DNA of 64,000 nucleotides from an uncultured Eubacteriales bacterium (GCA_900544405.1 UQVA01000010.1:1-64000), one strand, 5' to 3'; counted from the first letter of the stretch, positions 35,359 through 44,253 are shown. Notes: a model not told the origin generated them from the letters alone. Numbers and translations are program-made.

Positions 35359-36584
35359 ACAAAGTTTTTCAACGCCTGACGGCGCTGGTTCTGGCGCTGG
35401 TCCTGACCCTGACGCTGGGTGCCTGCGCAGCCGACACCCCCAAGGCCACAGATGCCGCCACCACCCCCGCCACGCAGCCCTCCGTCTCTTCTTCCACCGA
35501 AAACACCACCGCCCCGGCCACCGAGCCGGAGGCGGCGGCCCCGGAGATCAGCGGTCTGACCTTCCAGGAGGAGACGGAACTGCTCTACGCCCAGTGCTTC
35601 CACCTTTATCGCTATGAAGGCGGCTACACCCTCATCCGCATTGTGGACGGCGGCGATTTCCTGGTGGTCCCGGAGGGGGCAGCGGTCCCCGATGACCTGG
35701 ACGGCAGCATCACCGTGCTGCAGCAGCCTCTGAACCGGATTTATCTGGCCGCCACCTCTGCCATGGCCCTGTTCAGCGCCATGGACGCCGTGGATGCCAT
35801 CCGCATGACCGGCGTGCAGGCTTCTGGCTGGTACATCGATGCCGCCATTGAGGGGCTGAACAACGGCAGCATTCTCTTTGCCGGGAAGTACAGCGCCCCG
35901 GATTACGAAATGCTCATCAATGAGGAATGTGACCTGGCCATTGAGTCCACCATGATCTACCACACTCCTAAGGTGAAGGAAATGATTGAGGACCTGGGCA
36001 TTCCCGTGCTGGTAGACCGTTCCAGCTACGAAAGCCACCCCCTGGGCCGGACCGAGTGGATCAAACTCTACGCTGCTCTGGTGGGAAAGGAAGCGGAGGC
36101 AGCTGCCTTCTTCGACCAGCAGGCGGACATCATCCGTCAGCTGGAAAACTTCGAGAACACCGGCAAGACCGTAGCCTTCTTCTATGTGAACTCCGACGGC
36201 TCCGTAGTCATCCGCAAGCCCACCGATTACATTCCCAAGATGATCGCTCTGGCCGGCGGAAAATACGCCTTTGAGGACCTGGTCACGGACCAGACCGCCA
36301 CGTCCATTTCCATCACCATGGAGAATTTCTACGCCACGGCGGTAGATGCGGACGTACTCATCTACAACGCCTCCATTGATGCCCCCATTTCCTCCATCGA
36401 AGAACTGGTGGCCAAGGACGCCCTGTTCGCAGACTTCAAGGCCGTAAAGGAGGGAAATGTCTGGTGCACCGGCAAGTCCTTCTATCAGGCCACGGACATC
36501 GTGGGCGAAATGATCCGGGACATCCATCATGTGCTCACCGACGGCGACGAAAGCGCCATGACCTTCCTGACAAAGGTTTCTTAA
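35355..36584 (+). CDS. BtuF-like substrate-binding lipoprotein
   Basis: A 409-residue type III (TroA/BtuF-like) binding lipoprotein, presumably for corrinoids. The signal peptide ends in the lipobox LTLGAC (Cys24), followed by a Thr/Pro/Ala-rich linker to about residue 65. Lobe 1 covers about 70-255 (RIYLAATSAMALFSAMDAVD, ILFAGKYSAPDYEMLI, VLVDRSSYESHPLGRTEWI), and lobe 2 about 270-400 (KTVAFFYVNSDGSVVIRKP, MIALAGGKYAF). ATG 35355 overlaps the giant protein's stop (ATGA). Iron-chelate binding is the alternative; the riboswitch and cbiL in the operon favour cobalamin. Confidence 0.88.
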   Translation: MNKVFQRLTALVLALVLTLTLGACAADTPKATDAATTPATQPSVSSSTENTTAPATEPEAAAPEISGLTFQEETELLYAQCFHLYRYEGGYTLIRIVDGGDFLVVPEGAAVPDDLDGSITVLQQPLNRIYLAATSAMALFSAMDAVDAIRMTGVQASGWYIDAAIEGLNNGSILFAGKYSAPDYEMLINEECDLAIESTMIYHTPKVKEMIEDLGIPVLVDRSSYESHPLGRTEWIKLYAALVGKEAEAAAFFDQQADIIRQLENFENTGKTVAFFYVNSDGSVVIRKPTDYIPKMIALAGGKYAFEDLVTDQTATSISITMENFYATAVDADVLIYNASIDAPISSIEELVAKDALFADFKAVKEGNVWCTGKSFYQATDIVGEMIRDIHHVLTDGDESAMTFLTKVS

Positions 36585-36585
36585 C

Positions 36586-37659
36586 ATGAAAAACAACACT
36601 TCTATCCCCGCCCCGGCTTCGGCCGGGGCGTACCGGGTTTCTCAGACCCGGCGGCGGGCCAGGTATGTGCTGGTCTTTCTGGTGCTGATTCTGGCCTTTT
36701 ACTGCATCACCGTGCTGAACATCAACATCGGCAATGTGCCCATCCCCCTTTCCCGTATCGTGGAAATTCTGCTGACGAAAGCCGGAAATCCCACGGAAGT
36801 CAACATCATCTGGAAAATTCGTCTGCCCCGTATCTTCATGGCGGCGATTCTGGGCGGAGCCCTGTCCCTGTCCGGCTTTCTGCTGCAGACCTTCTTTGAA
36901 AATCCCATTGCAGGCCCCTTCGTGCTGGGTATTTCCAGCGGTGCCAAAATGGTCGTGGCCTTTGCCATGATCTATTTCATGGAGGCTTTCGGAATCGTTT
37001 CCTCCTACACGCTGATTCTGGCGGCGTTCATCGGTTCCCTGCTGTCCGTGGGCTTCATTCTGCTCTTTTCCCGGCGGATACCGAATATGTCCACCCTGCT
37101 GGTGGCCGGCATCATGATTGGCTACATCTGCACGGCCATTACGGATTTCACCGTGACTTTTGCTGCGGATTCCGACATTGTGAACCTCCACAACTGGTCC
37201 AAGGGCAGCTTCTCCGGCATGAGTTGGAGCAACGTAGGCGTTGCCGGCAATGTGGTGGGCATTACAACCCTCATCACCTTCTTGATGGCAAAGCCCATCG
37301 GGGCCTATCAGCTGGGCGAAGCCTACGCCCAGAGCATGGGCGTGAACATCAAGGTATTCCGCACGGCCCTCATCCTGCTTTCCAGCATTCTCTCCGCCAC
37401 GGTGACGGCCTTCGCAGGGCCTATTTCCTTCGTGGGCATCGCCGTACCCTTCCTGATGAAGCACAGCCTGAACACCTCCAAGCCCCTGGTGGTCATTCCT
37501 GCCACGTTCCTGGGCGGCGGCGTGTTCTGTATGCTCTGCGACCTGATTGCACGAACGGCTTTCGCCCCCACGGAGTTGAATATCAGCACCGTGACCTCCA
37601 TTTTCGGCGCACCGGTGGTCATTTACATGATGCTCCGGAAGAAAGGAGGGCGGCGGTAA
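36586..37659 (+). CDS. BtuC-like FecCD family permease
   Basis: This 357-residue membrane protein is the permease subunit of a type II (BtuCD-like) importer. It has about ten membrane segments and family motifs: IRLPRIFMAAILGGALSLSG, NPIAGPFVLGISSGA, GPISFVGIAVPFLMKHSL and CDLIARTAFAPTELNI near the C terminus. It begins two bases after the binding protein, and its stop TAA overlaps the ATPase start ATG by one base. Confidence 0.92.
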   Translation: MKNNTSIPAPASAGAYRVSQTRRRARYVLVFLVLILAFYCITVLNINIGNVPIPLSRIVEILLTKAGNPTEVNIIWKIRLPRIFMAAILGGALSLSGFLLQTFFENPIAGPFVLGISSGAKMVVAFAMIYFMEAFGIVSSYTLILAAFIGSLLSVGFILLFSRRIPNMSTLLVAGIMIGYICTAITDFTVTFAADSDIVNLHNWSKGSFSGMSWSNVGVAGNVVGITTLITFLMAKPIGAYQLGEAYAQSMGVNIKVFRTALILLSSILSATVTAFAGPISFVGIAVPFLMKHSLNTSKPLVVIPATFLGGGVFCMLCDLIARTAFAPTELNISTVTSIFGAPVVIYMMLRKKGGRR

Positions 37660-38753
37660 TGGCCTATTTTTCCATCAACGACCTGACCATCGGCTATCAC
37701 AAGGTCCCGGTCATCCGCAATATCTCCCTGGAGGTCCAAAAAGGCGAAATCATCGCCCTGATCGGGCCAAACGGGGCAGGAAAATCCACATTGCTGAAAA
37801 CCATCGCCCGGGAACTGGCCCCCATTTCCGGCTCCATCTATCTGGAAGGCCGGGATATGCAGACCATTTCCTACCGGGAGCTTTCCAAAAAGCTGGCGGT
37901 GATCCTCACCGAGCGCATCAAAGTGGACCTGACCACCTGCCGGGACATTGTGGCCACCGGCCGCTATCCATACACCGGCCGCCTGGGCGTGCTGACCCAC
38001 GAGGACGAAGCGGTCGTAGATGCGGCCATGGAGACGGTCCACGCCCTGGACCTTTCCGACCGGGATTTCAACGCCATTTCCGACGGCCAGCGCCAGCGGA
38101 TATTACTGGCCCGGGCCATTTGCCAGGAGCCGGAGATGATTTTGCTGGACGAGCCGACTTCTTTCCTGGATGTGCGGCACAAGCTGGACCTATTATCCAT
38201 CCTCACCCGCATGGCCCGGAAGAAAAACATCACCGTCATCATGTCCCTGCATGAGATTGACCTGGCAGAGAAAGTGGCCGACCGTATTCTCACCGTCAAG
38301 GGGGACACGCAATTTGGCTACGGAGAGCCGGGAGAGATTTTCGAGGAGCAGGCCATCCGGCGGCTCTACGACATTGAGGACGGCTATTTTGATCCCCTGT
38401 TCGGCAGCATTGAACTGAAAAAGCCCGCCGGAGAGACCCCGGAAATCTTCGTGCTGGCGGGTGCCGGAACGGGCATCCCCCTTTACCGGAAGCTGCAGCG
38501 GGAAAACATCCCCTTCGCCACCGGCATTCTGTACACCAACGACCTGGACCATCGGCTGGCCCGGCTGCTGGCGGCGGAAGTCATTTCCGTCCCGCCCTTC
38601 CGGCCCATCCCGGAGGAAACGCTGCAAGAAGCACTGAACAGGATGCGTCAGTGCCGCCGGGTCGTTCTGGCAGGGCCGGAGGCGGAACTGCCCAATGCGC
38701 CCCTGATTTCCATAGCAAAAGCGGCGGGCATTCCCGTAGAACATTCCCTTTGA
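37659..38753 (+). CDS. BtuD-like ABC ATPase with extra C-terminal domain
   Basis: Residues 1-250 of 364 are a FepC/BtuD-type ATPase: Walker A GPNGAGKSTLLK, Q-loop region VILTERI, signature ISDGQRQRILLAR (D where LSGGQ has G), Walker B MILLDEPTSFLD and H-loop MSLHEIDLA. About 110 residues follow (EIFVLAGAGTGIPLYRKL to the end) that are not part of the normal ATPase; they look like a small alpha/beta domain beginning with a glycine-rich turn. AAGGAGGG precedes ATG 37659. Confidence 0.92.
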   Translation: MAYFSINDLTIGYHKVPVIRNISLEVQKGEIIALIGPNGAGKSTLLKTIARELAPISGSIYLEGRDMQTISYRELSKKLAVILTERIKVDLTTCRDIVATGRYPYTGRLGVLTHEDEAVVDAAMETVHALDLSDRDFNAISDGQRQRILLARAICQEPEMILLDEPTSFLDVRHKLDLLSILTRMARKKNITVIMSLHEIDLAEKVADRILTVKGDTQFGYGEPGEIFEEQAIRRLYDIEDGYFDPLFGSIELKKPAGETPEIFVLAGAGTGIPLYRKLQRENIPFATGILYTNDLDHRLARLLAAEVISVPPFRPIPEETLQEALNRMRQCRRVVLAGPEAELPNAPLISIAKAAGIPVEHSL

Positions 38754-38766
38754 TTGGAGAACCTGT

Positions 38767-39459
38767 ATGAACAACGGAACCTTTTACGCCGTGGGCGTCG
38801 GCCCCGGGGACCCGGAATTGCTGACCCGGAAAGCCTGTCGAATCCTGTCAGGCTGCCCGGTGATCGCCGCACCCCGGACCGCTTCCGGGGAAATGCTGGC
38901 CCTGGACATTGCTAAGGGCGCAGTGGACCTGACCGGGAAAGAAATTCTGCCCCTGGAATTTGCCATGGCCCGGCAGGTATCCACCCGGCAAGCAGGCTAC
39001 CGGAAAGCGGCGGAGCAGATTGCAGCCGTTCTGGAATCCGGCCGGGATGTGGCCATGGTGAACCTGGGGGACGTGTCCATTTACGCCACCGCCTACTATG
39101 TGCTGGACGTGGTCCGGTCCATGGGCTTCCGGACGGAAATGGTCCCCGGCGTGCCCAGCTTCTGCGCCGTGGCCGCCGCACTGGGCCGGAGCCTGACAGA
39201 GCCGGAGGCCCCCCTGCACGTTTATCCGGCGGGAAAAACCGACCTGGATGCCGCCCTGGCCCAGCCGGGGACGAAAGTCCTGATGAAGTCCGGCAGCACC
39301 ATGGCCGCCACGGCCCAGGCCCTGGAACGGCAGGGGCTGGCAGGAAAATCCGCCATGGTAGCCGACTGCGGCCTTCCCACGGAGCAGGTATTCCAAACCA
39401 TGGAGAACCTGCCGGAGAAAATCAGCTACTTCGCCACGGTCATTGTGCCGGAAAAGTAA
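38767..39459 (+). CDS. cbiL: cobalt-precorrin-2 C20-methyltransferase
   Basis: CbiL adds the C20 methyl group early in corrin synthesis. The 230-residue product has GVGPGDPELLTRKAC at the N terminus, the SAM-loop VNLGDVSIYATAYYVLD, VPGVPSFCAVAAALGRSL and VLMKSGSTMAATAQAL. It completes the methyltransferase set of the upstream operon yet is transcribed with the uptake genes, 13 bases after the ATPase gene. Confidence 0.95.
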   Translation: MNNGTFYAVGVGPGDPELLTRKACRILSGCPVIAAPRTASGEMLALDIAKGAVDLTGKEILPLEFAMARQVSTRQAGYRKAAEQIAAVLESGRDVAMVNLGDVSIYATAYYVLDVVRSMGFRTEMVPGVPSFCAVAAALGRSLTEPEAPLHVYPAGKTDLDAALAQPGTKVLMKSGSTMAATAQALERQGLAGKSAMVADCGLPTEQVFQTMENLPEKISYFATVIVPEK

Positions 39460-39506
39460 AAAATCCCCGGTGAAAATCAGCATTCTGGCTTTCACCGGGA
39501 ATTTTT
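39456..39506. terminator. bidirectional terminator after cbiL
   Basis: Stem CCCGGTGAAA/TTTCACCGGG (39466-39499), with a smaller inner CAG/CTG pairing, an A-run on the left and ATTTTT on the right. It separates the convergent cbiL and ligase genes. Confidence 0.85.
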
Positions 39507-40953
39507 ATGCCTTTTGGAGCAATTTTTGAATGGTCTGCTTGTCCGGCTTGCCGGAGGGGGTCAGGGGAATGCTTTCCGTAAGCCAAATTCGGACCGGAAT
39601 CTCATTTTTCGGCAGCTTTTCCGCCAAATCAACCAATAATTCCACCTCGGTCCGGTCGGACACCGCCATGGCCGCCGGGACCTCGCCCTGCTTTGCGTCC
39701 GGGATGCCCACCACCGCCGCAGCGGACACGCCGGGGACCGAAAGCATGGCTTCCTCAATGCGCCGAGCGGACAGGTTCACGCCGTTGCGGATGATGATCT
39801 CTTTGATGCGACCGGTAATGTGCAGGATGCCGTCCCCGTCCAGATAGCCCAGGTCCCCGGTGTGCAGGAAGCCATCGGCATCAATGGCGGCTCTCGTGGC
39901 CTCCGGGTCCCGGAAGTAGCCCAGCATCCGGCTGGCGCCCTGGACGGTGATCTCGCCTTGTTCTCCGGGTTCCACTTTCCTGCCATCCGGCCCGACGATC
40001 TCCACCCGACTCAGGGGGTAAATATGCCCCACACCGCCGATGCGCTTTTCCAGAGGGTCCGCCGCGCTGCTGATGCTGATGCTCACGCACTCGCTCATGC
40101 CGTAGGCGTTCAGCAGCTTCATGCCCAGCTTGGCCTCAATGTCCCGAATCTCCCGGACCGTGCAGGGGCTGCCGCCGATAAAACCCACCCGGAGGGTGGA
40201 AACATCGTAGTCCCCGGCCTTTTCGGCCATGGCCTTATACAAACTCGGCACGCCGTTCATCCGGGTCACGCCGAAGGTCTCCACGCAGCGAAGGGCAGCG
40301 TCCGCCGAAACGATTTCCGGGAACAGAATGGCATAGTCCAGAATCAGGCTCCCGAACAGCAGCACCTGGCCGAAAATGTGAAACAGGGGCAAAATCCCCA
40401 GGGCCAGGTCTCCCGGCACATAATCCCCGAACGCCGCAGCGTCCACCAGATTGTTGACGATGTTATACTGACTCAGGACCACGGTTTTCGTCTTGCCCGT
40501 GGAGCCGGAGGTGGAAATGAGCACCGCCGGGGCCATGGCGTCCTGCTTCGGCGCAGCGAAGGGCCGGTCCGATTCCGTCAAAGGCCGCTCCGTGCCGTCA
40601 TTCCGAATCAGCACCCAATGGCCCGTTTCGTCTGTCAGATACCCGTCCAGCCCGGCAAGATCGCCCCCTGCCAGATAGGTTTCCTTGGTGGCGTGGGGGT
40701 CCGTCAGCAGCGCCGCCGCCCCCAGGGTCAGCAAGGCAAACTCCACCAGTGCTGCCGAAGCGGTCCGGGGGAACCGGAGGGCCAGAACGTCCCCCGCCCG
40801 GACCCCCAGATCCTGCAAGCCTGCGGCCATGGCGTCCACTTTGGCTTTGGCCTGTCCACAGGTCAGGGACTCCCCGGAATCATCCCGGAAAAGTGGCTGA
40901 TCTTTGGTTTTTTCATTCAAATATTCATAAATGGTTTTCGTGCTGGGCTCCAT
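39505..40953 (-). CDS. AMP-dependent acyl-CoA synthetase/ligase family protein
   Basis: The 482-residue enzyme belongs to the ANL superfamily, which activates carboxylic acids as acyl-AMP. Core motifs are the P-loop ISTSGSTGKTKTVVLS, the middle motif NAYGMSECVSIS, the adenylate-site HTGDLGYLDGDG, hinge GRIKEIIIRNGVNLS and the C-terminal catalytic lysine in PSGKPDKQ. It is a little short compared with most acyl-CoA synthetases (500-560). It comes last in an operon behind gtrA and a GH3 gene. The substrate is not evident. Confidence 0.88.
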   Translation of the reverse strand: MEPSTKTIYEYLNEKTKDQPLFRDDSGESLTCGQAKAKVDAMAAGLQDLGVRAGDVLALRFPRTASAALVEFALLTLGAAALLTDPHATKETYLAGGDLAGLDGYLTDETGHWVLIRNDGTERPLTESDRPFAAPKQDAMAPAVLISTSGSTGKTKTVVLSQYNIVNNLVDAAAFGDYVPGDLALGILPLFHIFGQVLLFGSLILDYAILFPEIVSADAALRCVETFGVTRMNGVPSLYKAMAEKAGDYDVSTLRVGFIGGSPCTVREIRDIEAKLGMKLLNAYGMSECVSISISSAADPLEKRIGGVGHIYPLSRVEIVGPDGRKVEPGEQGEITVQGASRMLGYFRDPEATRAAIDADGFLHTGDLGYLDGDGILHITGRIKEIIIRNGVNLSARRIEEAMLSVPGVSAAAVVGIPDAKQGEVPAAMAVSDRTEVELLVDLAEKLPKNEIPVRIWLTESIPLTPSGKPDKQTIQKLLQKA

Positions 40954-40971
40954 AGTCCCCCGCCTTTCCGA

Positions 40972-41541
40972 TTATTCTTCTTTCTTGGCTTCCCCTTCCG
41001 GGAAGATGATCTTATTCACGAAGAAGAAAATCACCATGCTCACGCCGCCGTTCAGGACGGTGGTGCCGATGTTGTAGAGCCACGGGGCCACGAAATGTCC
41101 GGCCACCGCCGCCCACACGCAATTGATGGAGTTCACGATGCAGGTGACGATGCAAAATGCAATAATGTACCACATCCCCTGATAGGCCATGTTGCCCTTG
41201 CTGCGGAACACGAAGCTGCGCTGAATGAAGAAGTTGATGACCTCGCCGATGACCATAGCAATCATGTAGGCGGTGAAGTAGGCCACGCCGCCCTGGTCCG
41301 CACCGTAGCCGATGATGTACCACTTGAAGGGGATGCCGAACAGGGTCACATCAATGCCAGGGAAGCCGAAGTCCCGGTTGCCCAGGTAGGCAAAGGCAGC
41401 GGGCAGGAAGGTCAGAAGCAGGTATTTAAAGACCGTGATGAGATTGCTGACGATGACGAACAGGCCGCCCTCCCGGATCCATTTGGATGCGGCGGGGTGC
41501 TTTTCTGCGAAGCGGCTCCAAAGGGAAGTTATTTTATTCAT
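40972..41541 (-). CDS. GtrA family membrane protein
   Basis: This 189-residue protein has four membrane segments (about 28-50, 85-105, 120-145, 155-175) and the GtrA-type motif EVINFFIQRSFVFRSKGN. GtrA-like proteins are linked to moving lipid-linked sugars across the membrane. It starts eight bases inside the end of the GH3 gene, with CTGGAGG upstream, and the ligase follows 18 bases later. Confidence 0.82.
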   Translation of the reverse strand: MNKITSLWSRFAEKHPAASKWIREGGLFVIVSNLITVFKYLLLTFLPAAFAYLGNRDFGFPGIDVTLFGIPFKWYIIGYGADQGGVAYFTAYMIAMVIGEVINFFIQRSFVFRSKGNMAYQGMWYIIAFCIVTCIVNSINCVWAAVAGHFVAPWLYNIGTTVLNGGVSMVIFFFVNKIIFPEGEAKKEE

Positions 41542-43945
41542 GTTCCAGTGCCTCCAGCTGTTTGATAAATTTTTTGTTTGCGCTCTGATTCCGGAAGAAG
41601 TCGGCGATGACCTTGCCCAGGCCCTTCCAGAAGTGGCCGTTGACCATCCGCAGAATGTCCGCTACCATCTTCTCATCCACCATGCCGCCGGCCATTTTCG
41701 CCATGGCCCGGAAGGGCATATTGTAGATAAAGAGGATGTTCAGATCCGGCTTGCCCTTCTTTTCGGACTTGTCCTTCAGGTGCTTGAGGATTTTATAGGC
41801 AAACCGGGCCACGGCACCCTTGGCATAGGAAAGCTGGCAAATGGCGTCGTTCTCCGTCAGCAGGCCGTTCCAGCTGCCGTCGGGAATGGGGCGGCCCAGA
41901 ATGGCTTCAAATTCTCCGTCCGTGACTTGATTCACCTGGGTGGAGCAATAATGGGGCAGGTCCCCGTAAGGCGCCGGGGCCTTGGTCCCGGCCAGGGTCA
42001 GCTTGCCCTCCAGCTTCACCTCCGCTACGCTGGCGGCAACGGTCAAGGTGTACTCCCCGGCTTCCACCTCCCAGCGGTTGGTTTTCACGTTGAAATACCG
42101 GAACGCCTTGTCGTCCAGAGGAATTTCCACAACTTTGCTTTCTCCCGCTTTCAGAAACACCTTTGCAAAGCCCTTCAATTCCTTTTTGGGCCGGAAAATG
42201 TCCTTTCCCGGTGCGGACACATACAGCTGAGCCACCTCGGCCCCGTCCAGCTTGCCGGTGTTGGTCAGGGTAAATGTGACCTTTTCCTCGGAAACCGTCA
42301 GGTCGGAGTAGGCGAAGGTCGTGTAGCTGAGGCCGTAGCCGAAGGGATACCGGACCGGAACACCCGCCGTATCATAATACCGGTAGCCAACATACACGCT
42401 CTCCCGGTATTCCGCCGTGCGCTCCTTGCTGGGGAAGTAATTATAAGCAGGGGTATCTTCCAGATTTTCCGGCCAGGTCTCGTTCAGCTTGCCGCTGGGG
42501 GTCTCGTTGCCCAGCAGCACATCCGCCATGGCCTCGGCCCCGGCCTGTCCGCCCAAGTAGCCATGGAGAATGGCCCGGCAGTTGTCCAGACGGGGAATGC
42601 GGAAGGGCGCGCCGCCGGAAAGCAGGAAGATGATATTGGAATTGGCCTTGCCAACCTCCTCGATCAGGTCCAGCTGGCCCTGGGAAAGCTCCAGATGGGA
42701 CCGGTCCAGACCCTCGGACTCGGCAATTTCGTCCAGACCGATGCACAGGAGAACCACTTCCGCCTGCTTTGCCAGCTTCACCGCCGCCTGGATAAGGTCC
42801 GGCTGGGCCTTGGGGTCCGTACGGGAGTAGCCGGGGGCGCAGCCCAGCAGGTCCACCCCCTGGGCCATCAAAACATCCTGCAAATTGGAAAGCCGTGTGG
42901 GGTTCACCATACTGGAACCGGCACCCTGATACCGGGGATTTGCGCCGAAATCCCCAATCAGGGCCACATTTTTGCGAATTTCCAGGGGCAGAATGCCGTC
43001 GTTCTCCAGCAGGACGATGGACCCGGCGGCGCACTTCCGGGCAACGGCATGATGGGCCTCCCGGTCAAATTCCCTGGGTGCTTTCGCCAGGGCGGCGCTG
43101 GTGGACCGGACCACCGGCAGCAGCTCCGCCAGCCGGGCATCCAGCACGGATTCAGAAACACGGCCCTCCCGGACCGCCTGAACCAGATCCCGGGCCAGGT
43201 TGGCACCGGGGGCGGGCATCACCAGGTCGGACCCGGCCTTCACGCCGGCCACATGGTCATTATCGCCGCCCCAGTCCGTGACCACCATACCGTCAAAGCC
43301 CCAGTCGGACCGGAGAATGTCCTGCAAAAGATGAGGGTTTTCGTTGGCGTAGGTGCCGTTGACCTGGTTGTAGCTGGACATGATGGCCTTGGGGCGACCT
43401 TCTTTTACGGCGATCTCAAAGCCAGTAAGATAAATTTCCCGCAGCGTCCGCTCGTCCACCACGCTGTCCATGCTCATGCAGCGCAGTTCCTGAGAATTCA
43501 CCGCAAAGTGCTTGGGACAGGCGGCCACGCCGTTGGCTTGAATGCCCCGGATGTAGGCGGCGGCCATTTTGCCGGCTAAATAGGGGTCCTCGGAGAAATA
43601 CTCGAAGTCCCGGCCGCACAGGGGACTGCGCTTGATGTTCAGTCCCGGTCCCAGCACCACATTCACGCCGTTGGCGGCGGCTTCCTCCCCCAGGGCCTTG
43701 CCCAGTTCCTCGCCCAGAGCAGAGTCCCAGGAGTTGGCCATGGTGGCTGCCGTGGGGAAGCAGGTAGCCTTTACGGAGGCCCCCAGGCCCAGATGGTCGC
43801 CCTTTTCCGCCTGCTTGCGCAGGCCGTGGGGACCGTCGGACAGGAACATGGCCGGAATTCCGGCGTGCTGCACCTGCCGGGTAGTCCAGGTGGTCCAGCC
43901 CTGCAGCAGCGCCGCTTTTTCTTCCAGCGTCAGCTTTTCGTTCAT
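41534..43945 (-). CDS. glycoside hydrolase family 3 protein (beta-glucosidase-like)
   Basis: The 803-residue protein has no signal peptide, so it probably acts on sugars inside the cell. The N-terminal GH3 barrel shows VKATCFPTAATMANSWD, KHFAVNSQELRCMS and the nucleophile Asp in GFDGMVVTDWGGDNDH. The C-terminal GH3 domain (VVLLCIGLDEIAESEGLDRS) and a fibronectin III-like domain (GYGLSYTTFAYSDL) follow, then about 120 extra residues of unknown nature. The start at 43945 has GGGAGGAG upstream; the frame extends 15 codons further. It leads the operon with gtrA and the ligase. Confidence 0.92.
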   Translation of the reverse strand: MNEKLTLEEKAALLQGWTTWTTRQVQHAGIPAMFLSDGPHGLRKQAEKGDHLGLGASVKATCFPTAATMANSWDSALGEELGKALGEEAAANGVNVVLGPGLNIKRSPLCGRDFEYFSEDPYLAGKMAAAYIRGIQANGVAACPKHFAVNSQELRCMSMDSVVDERTLREIYLTGFEIAVKEGRPKAIMSSYNQVNGTYANENPHLLQDILRSDWGFDGMVVTDWGGDNDHVAGVKAGSDLVMPAPGANLARDLVQAVREGRVSESVLDARLAELLPVVRSTSAALAKAPREFDREAHHAVARKCAAGSIVLLENDGILPLEIRKNVALIGDFGANPRYQGAGSSMVNPTRLSNLQDVLMAQGVDLLGCAPGYSRTDPKAQPDLIQAAVKLAKQAEVVLLCIGLDEIAESEGLDRSHLELSQGQLDLIEEVGKANSNIIFLLSGGAPFRIPRLDNCRAILHGYLGGQAGAEAMADVLLGNETPSGKLNETWPENLEDTPAYNYFPSKERTAEYRESVYVGYRYYDTAGVPVRYPFGYGLSYTTFAYSDLTVSEEKVTFTLTNTGKLDGAEVAQLYVSAPGKDIFRPKKELKGFAKVFLKAGESKVVEIPLDDKAFRYFNVKTNRWEVEAGEYTLTVAASVAEVKLEGKLTLAGTKAPAPYGDLPHYCSTQVNQVTDGEFEAILGRPIPDGSWNGLLTENDAICQLSYAKGAVARFAYKILKHLKDKSEKKGKPDLNILFIYNMPFRAMAKMAGGMVDEKMVADILRMVNGHFWKGLGKVIADFFRNQSANKKFIKQLEALEHE

Positions 43946-44013
43946 GTGATATGCGCTCCTCCCGATGATTTTTGCAAAAGAGCGGTACACCTACCGCCCG
44001 GATTTGTTCCCAG

Positions 44014-44041
44014 TGTACAATAATCGCCGGCGGCCTGTCAA
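44014..44041 (-). promoter_or_regulatory. possible promoter of the GH3 operon
   Basis: On the minus strand TTGACA (44036-44041), 16-base spacer, TGTACA (44014-44019). The -10 is weak. The gap 43946-44315 holds this, an orphan hairpin, and the -10 of the plus-strand phosphatase gene, with no gene that I can support. Confidence 0.4.
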
Positions 44042-44153
44042 ACGCATTGCCACATACGGCAAGAAATCCGGTACAAACGGCAAGCTGCACCGCCTGTTCC
44101 GGGGGGAATTTGGAAGGAACGGAACGGCCGTTTTCCCGCTCTTTCGGCAAAAA

Positions 44154-44179
44154 CGCCCCGCTCCCGAAGGAGCAGGGCG
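44154..44179 (-). terminator. orphan minus-strand hairpin with T tract
   Basis: CGCCCTGCTCC and GGAGCGGGGCG form a stem (one A-C mismatch) around a TTCG loop when read on the minus strand, followed by TTTTT. No minus-strand gene ends here: the next one upstream on that strand lies beyond the plus-strand phosphatase and DUF2284 genes. Confidence 0.5.
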
Positions 44180-44253
44180 GAATCGCAACGGGGGATTTTT
44201 CACGGAACCCCTTTTCCGATAAGAAATAGGATGCTTTTTCCTGGGTTCTGTGA

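Noticed and set aside
35355..38753. Iron-siderophore transporter
   Set aside because: The protein families fit iron uptake too, but the cobalamin riboswitch and cbiL in the same unit favour corrinoids.
43965..44229. Small open frames (70-85 residues) between the GH3 and phosphatase genes
   Set aside because: Several overlapping frames, no ribosome binding site, Arg/Gly-rich composition; I see no real gene here.
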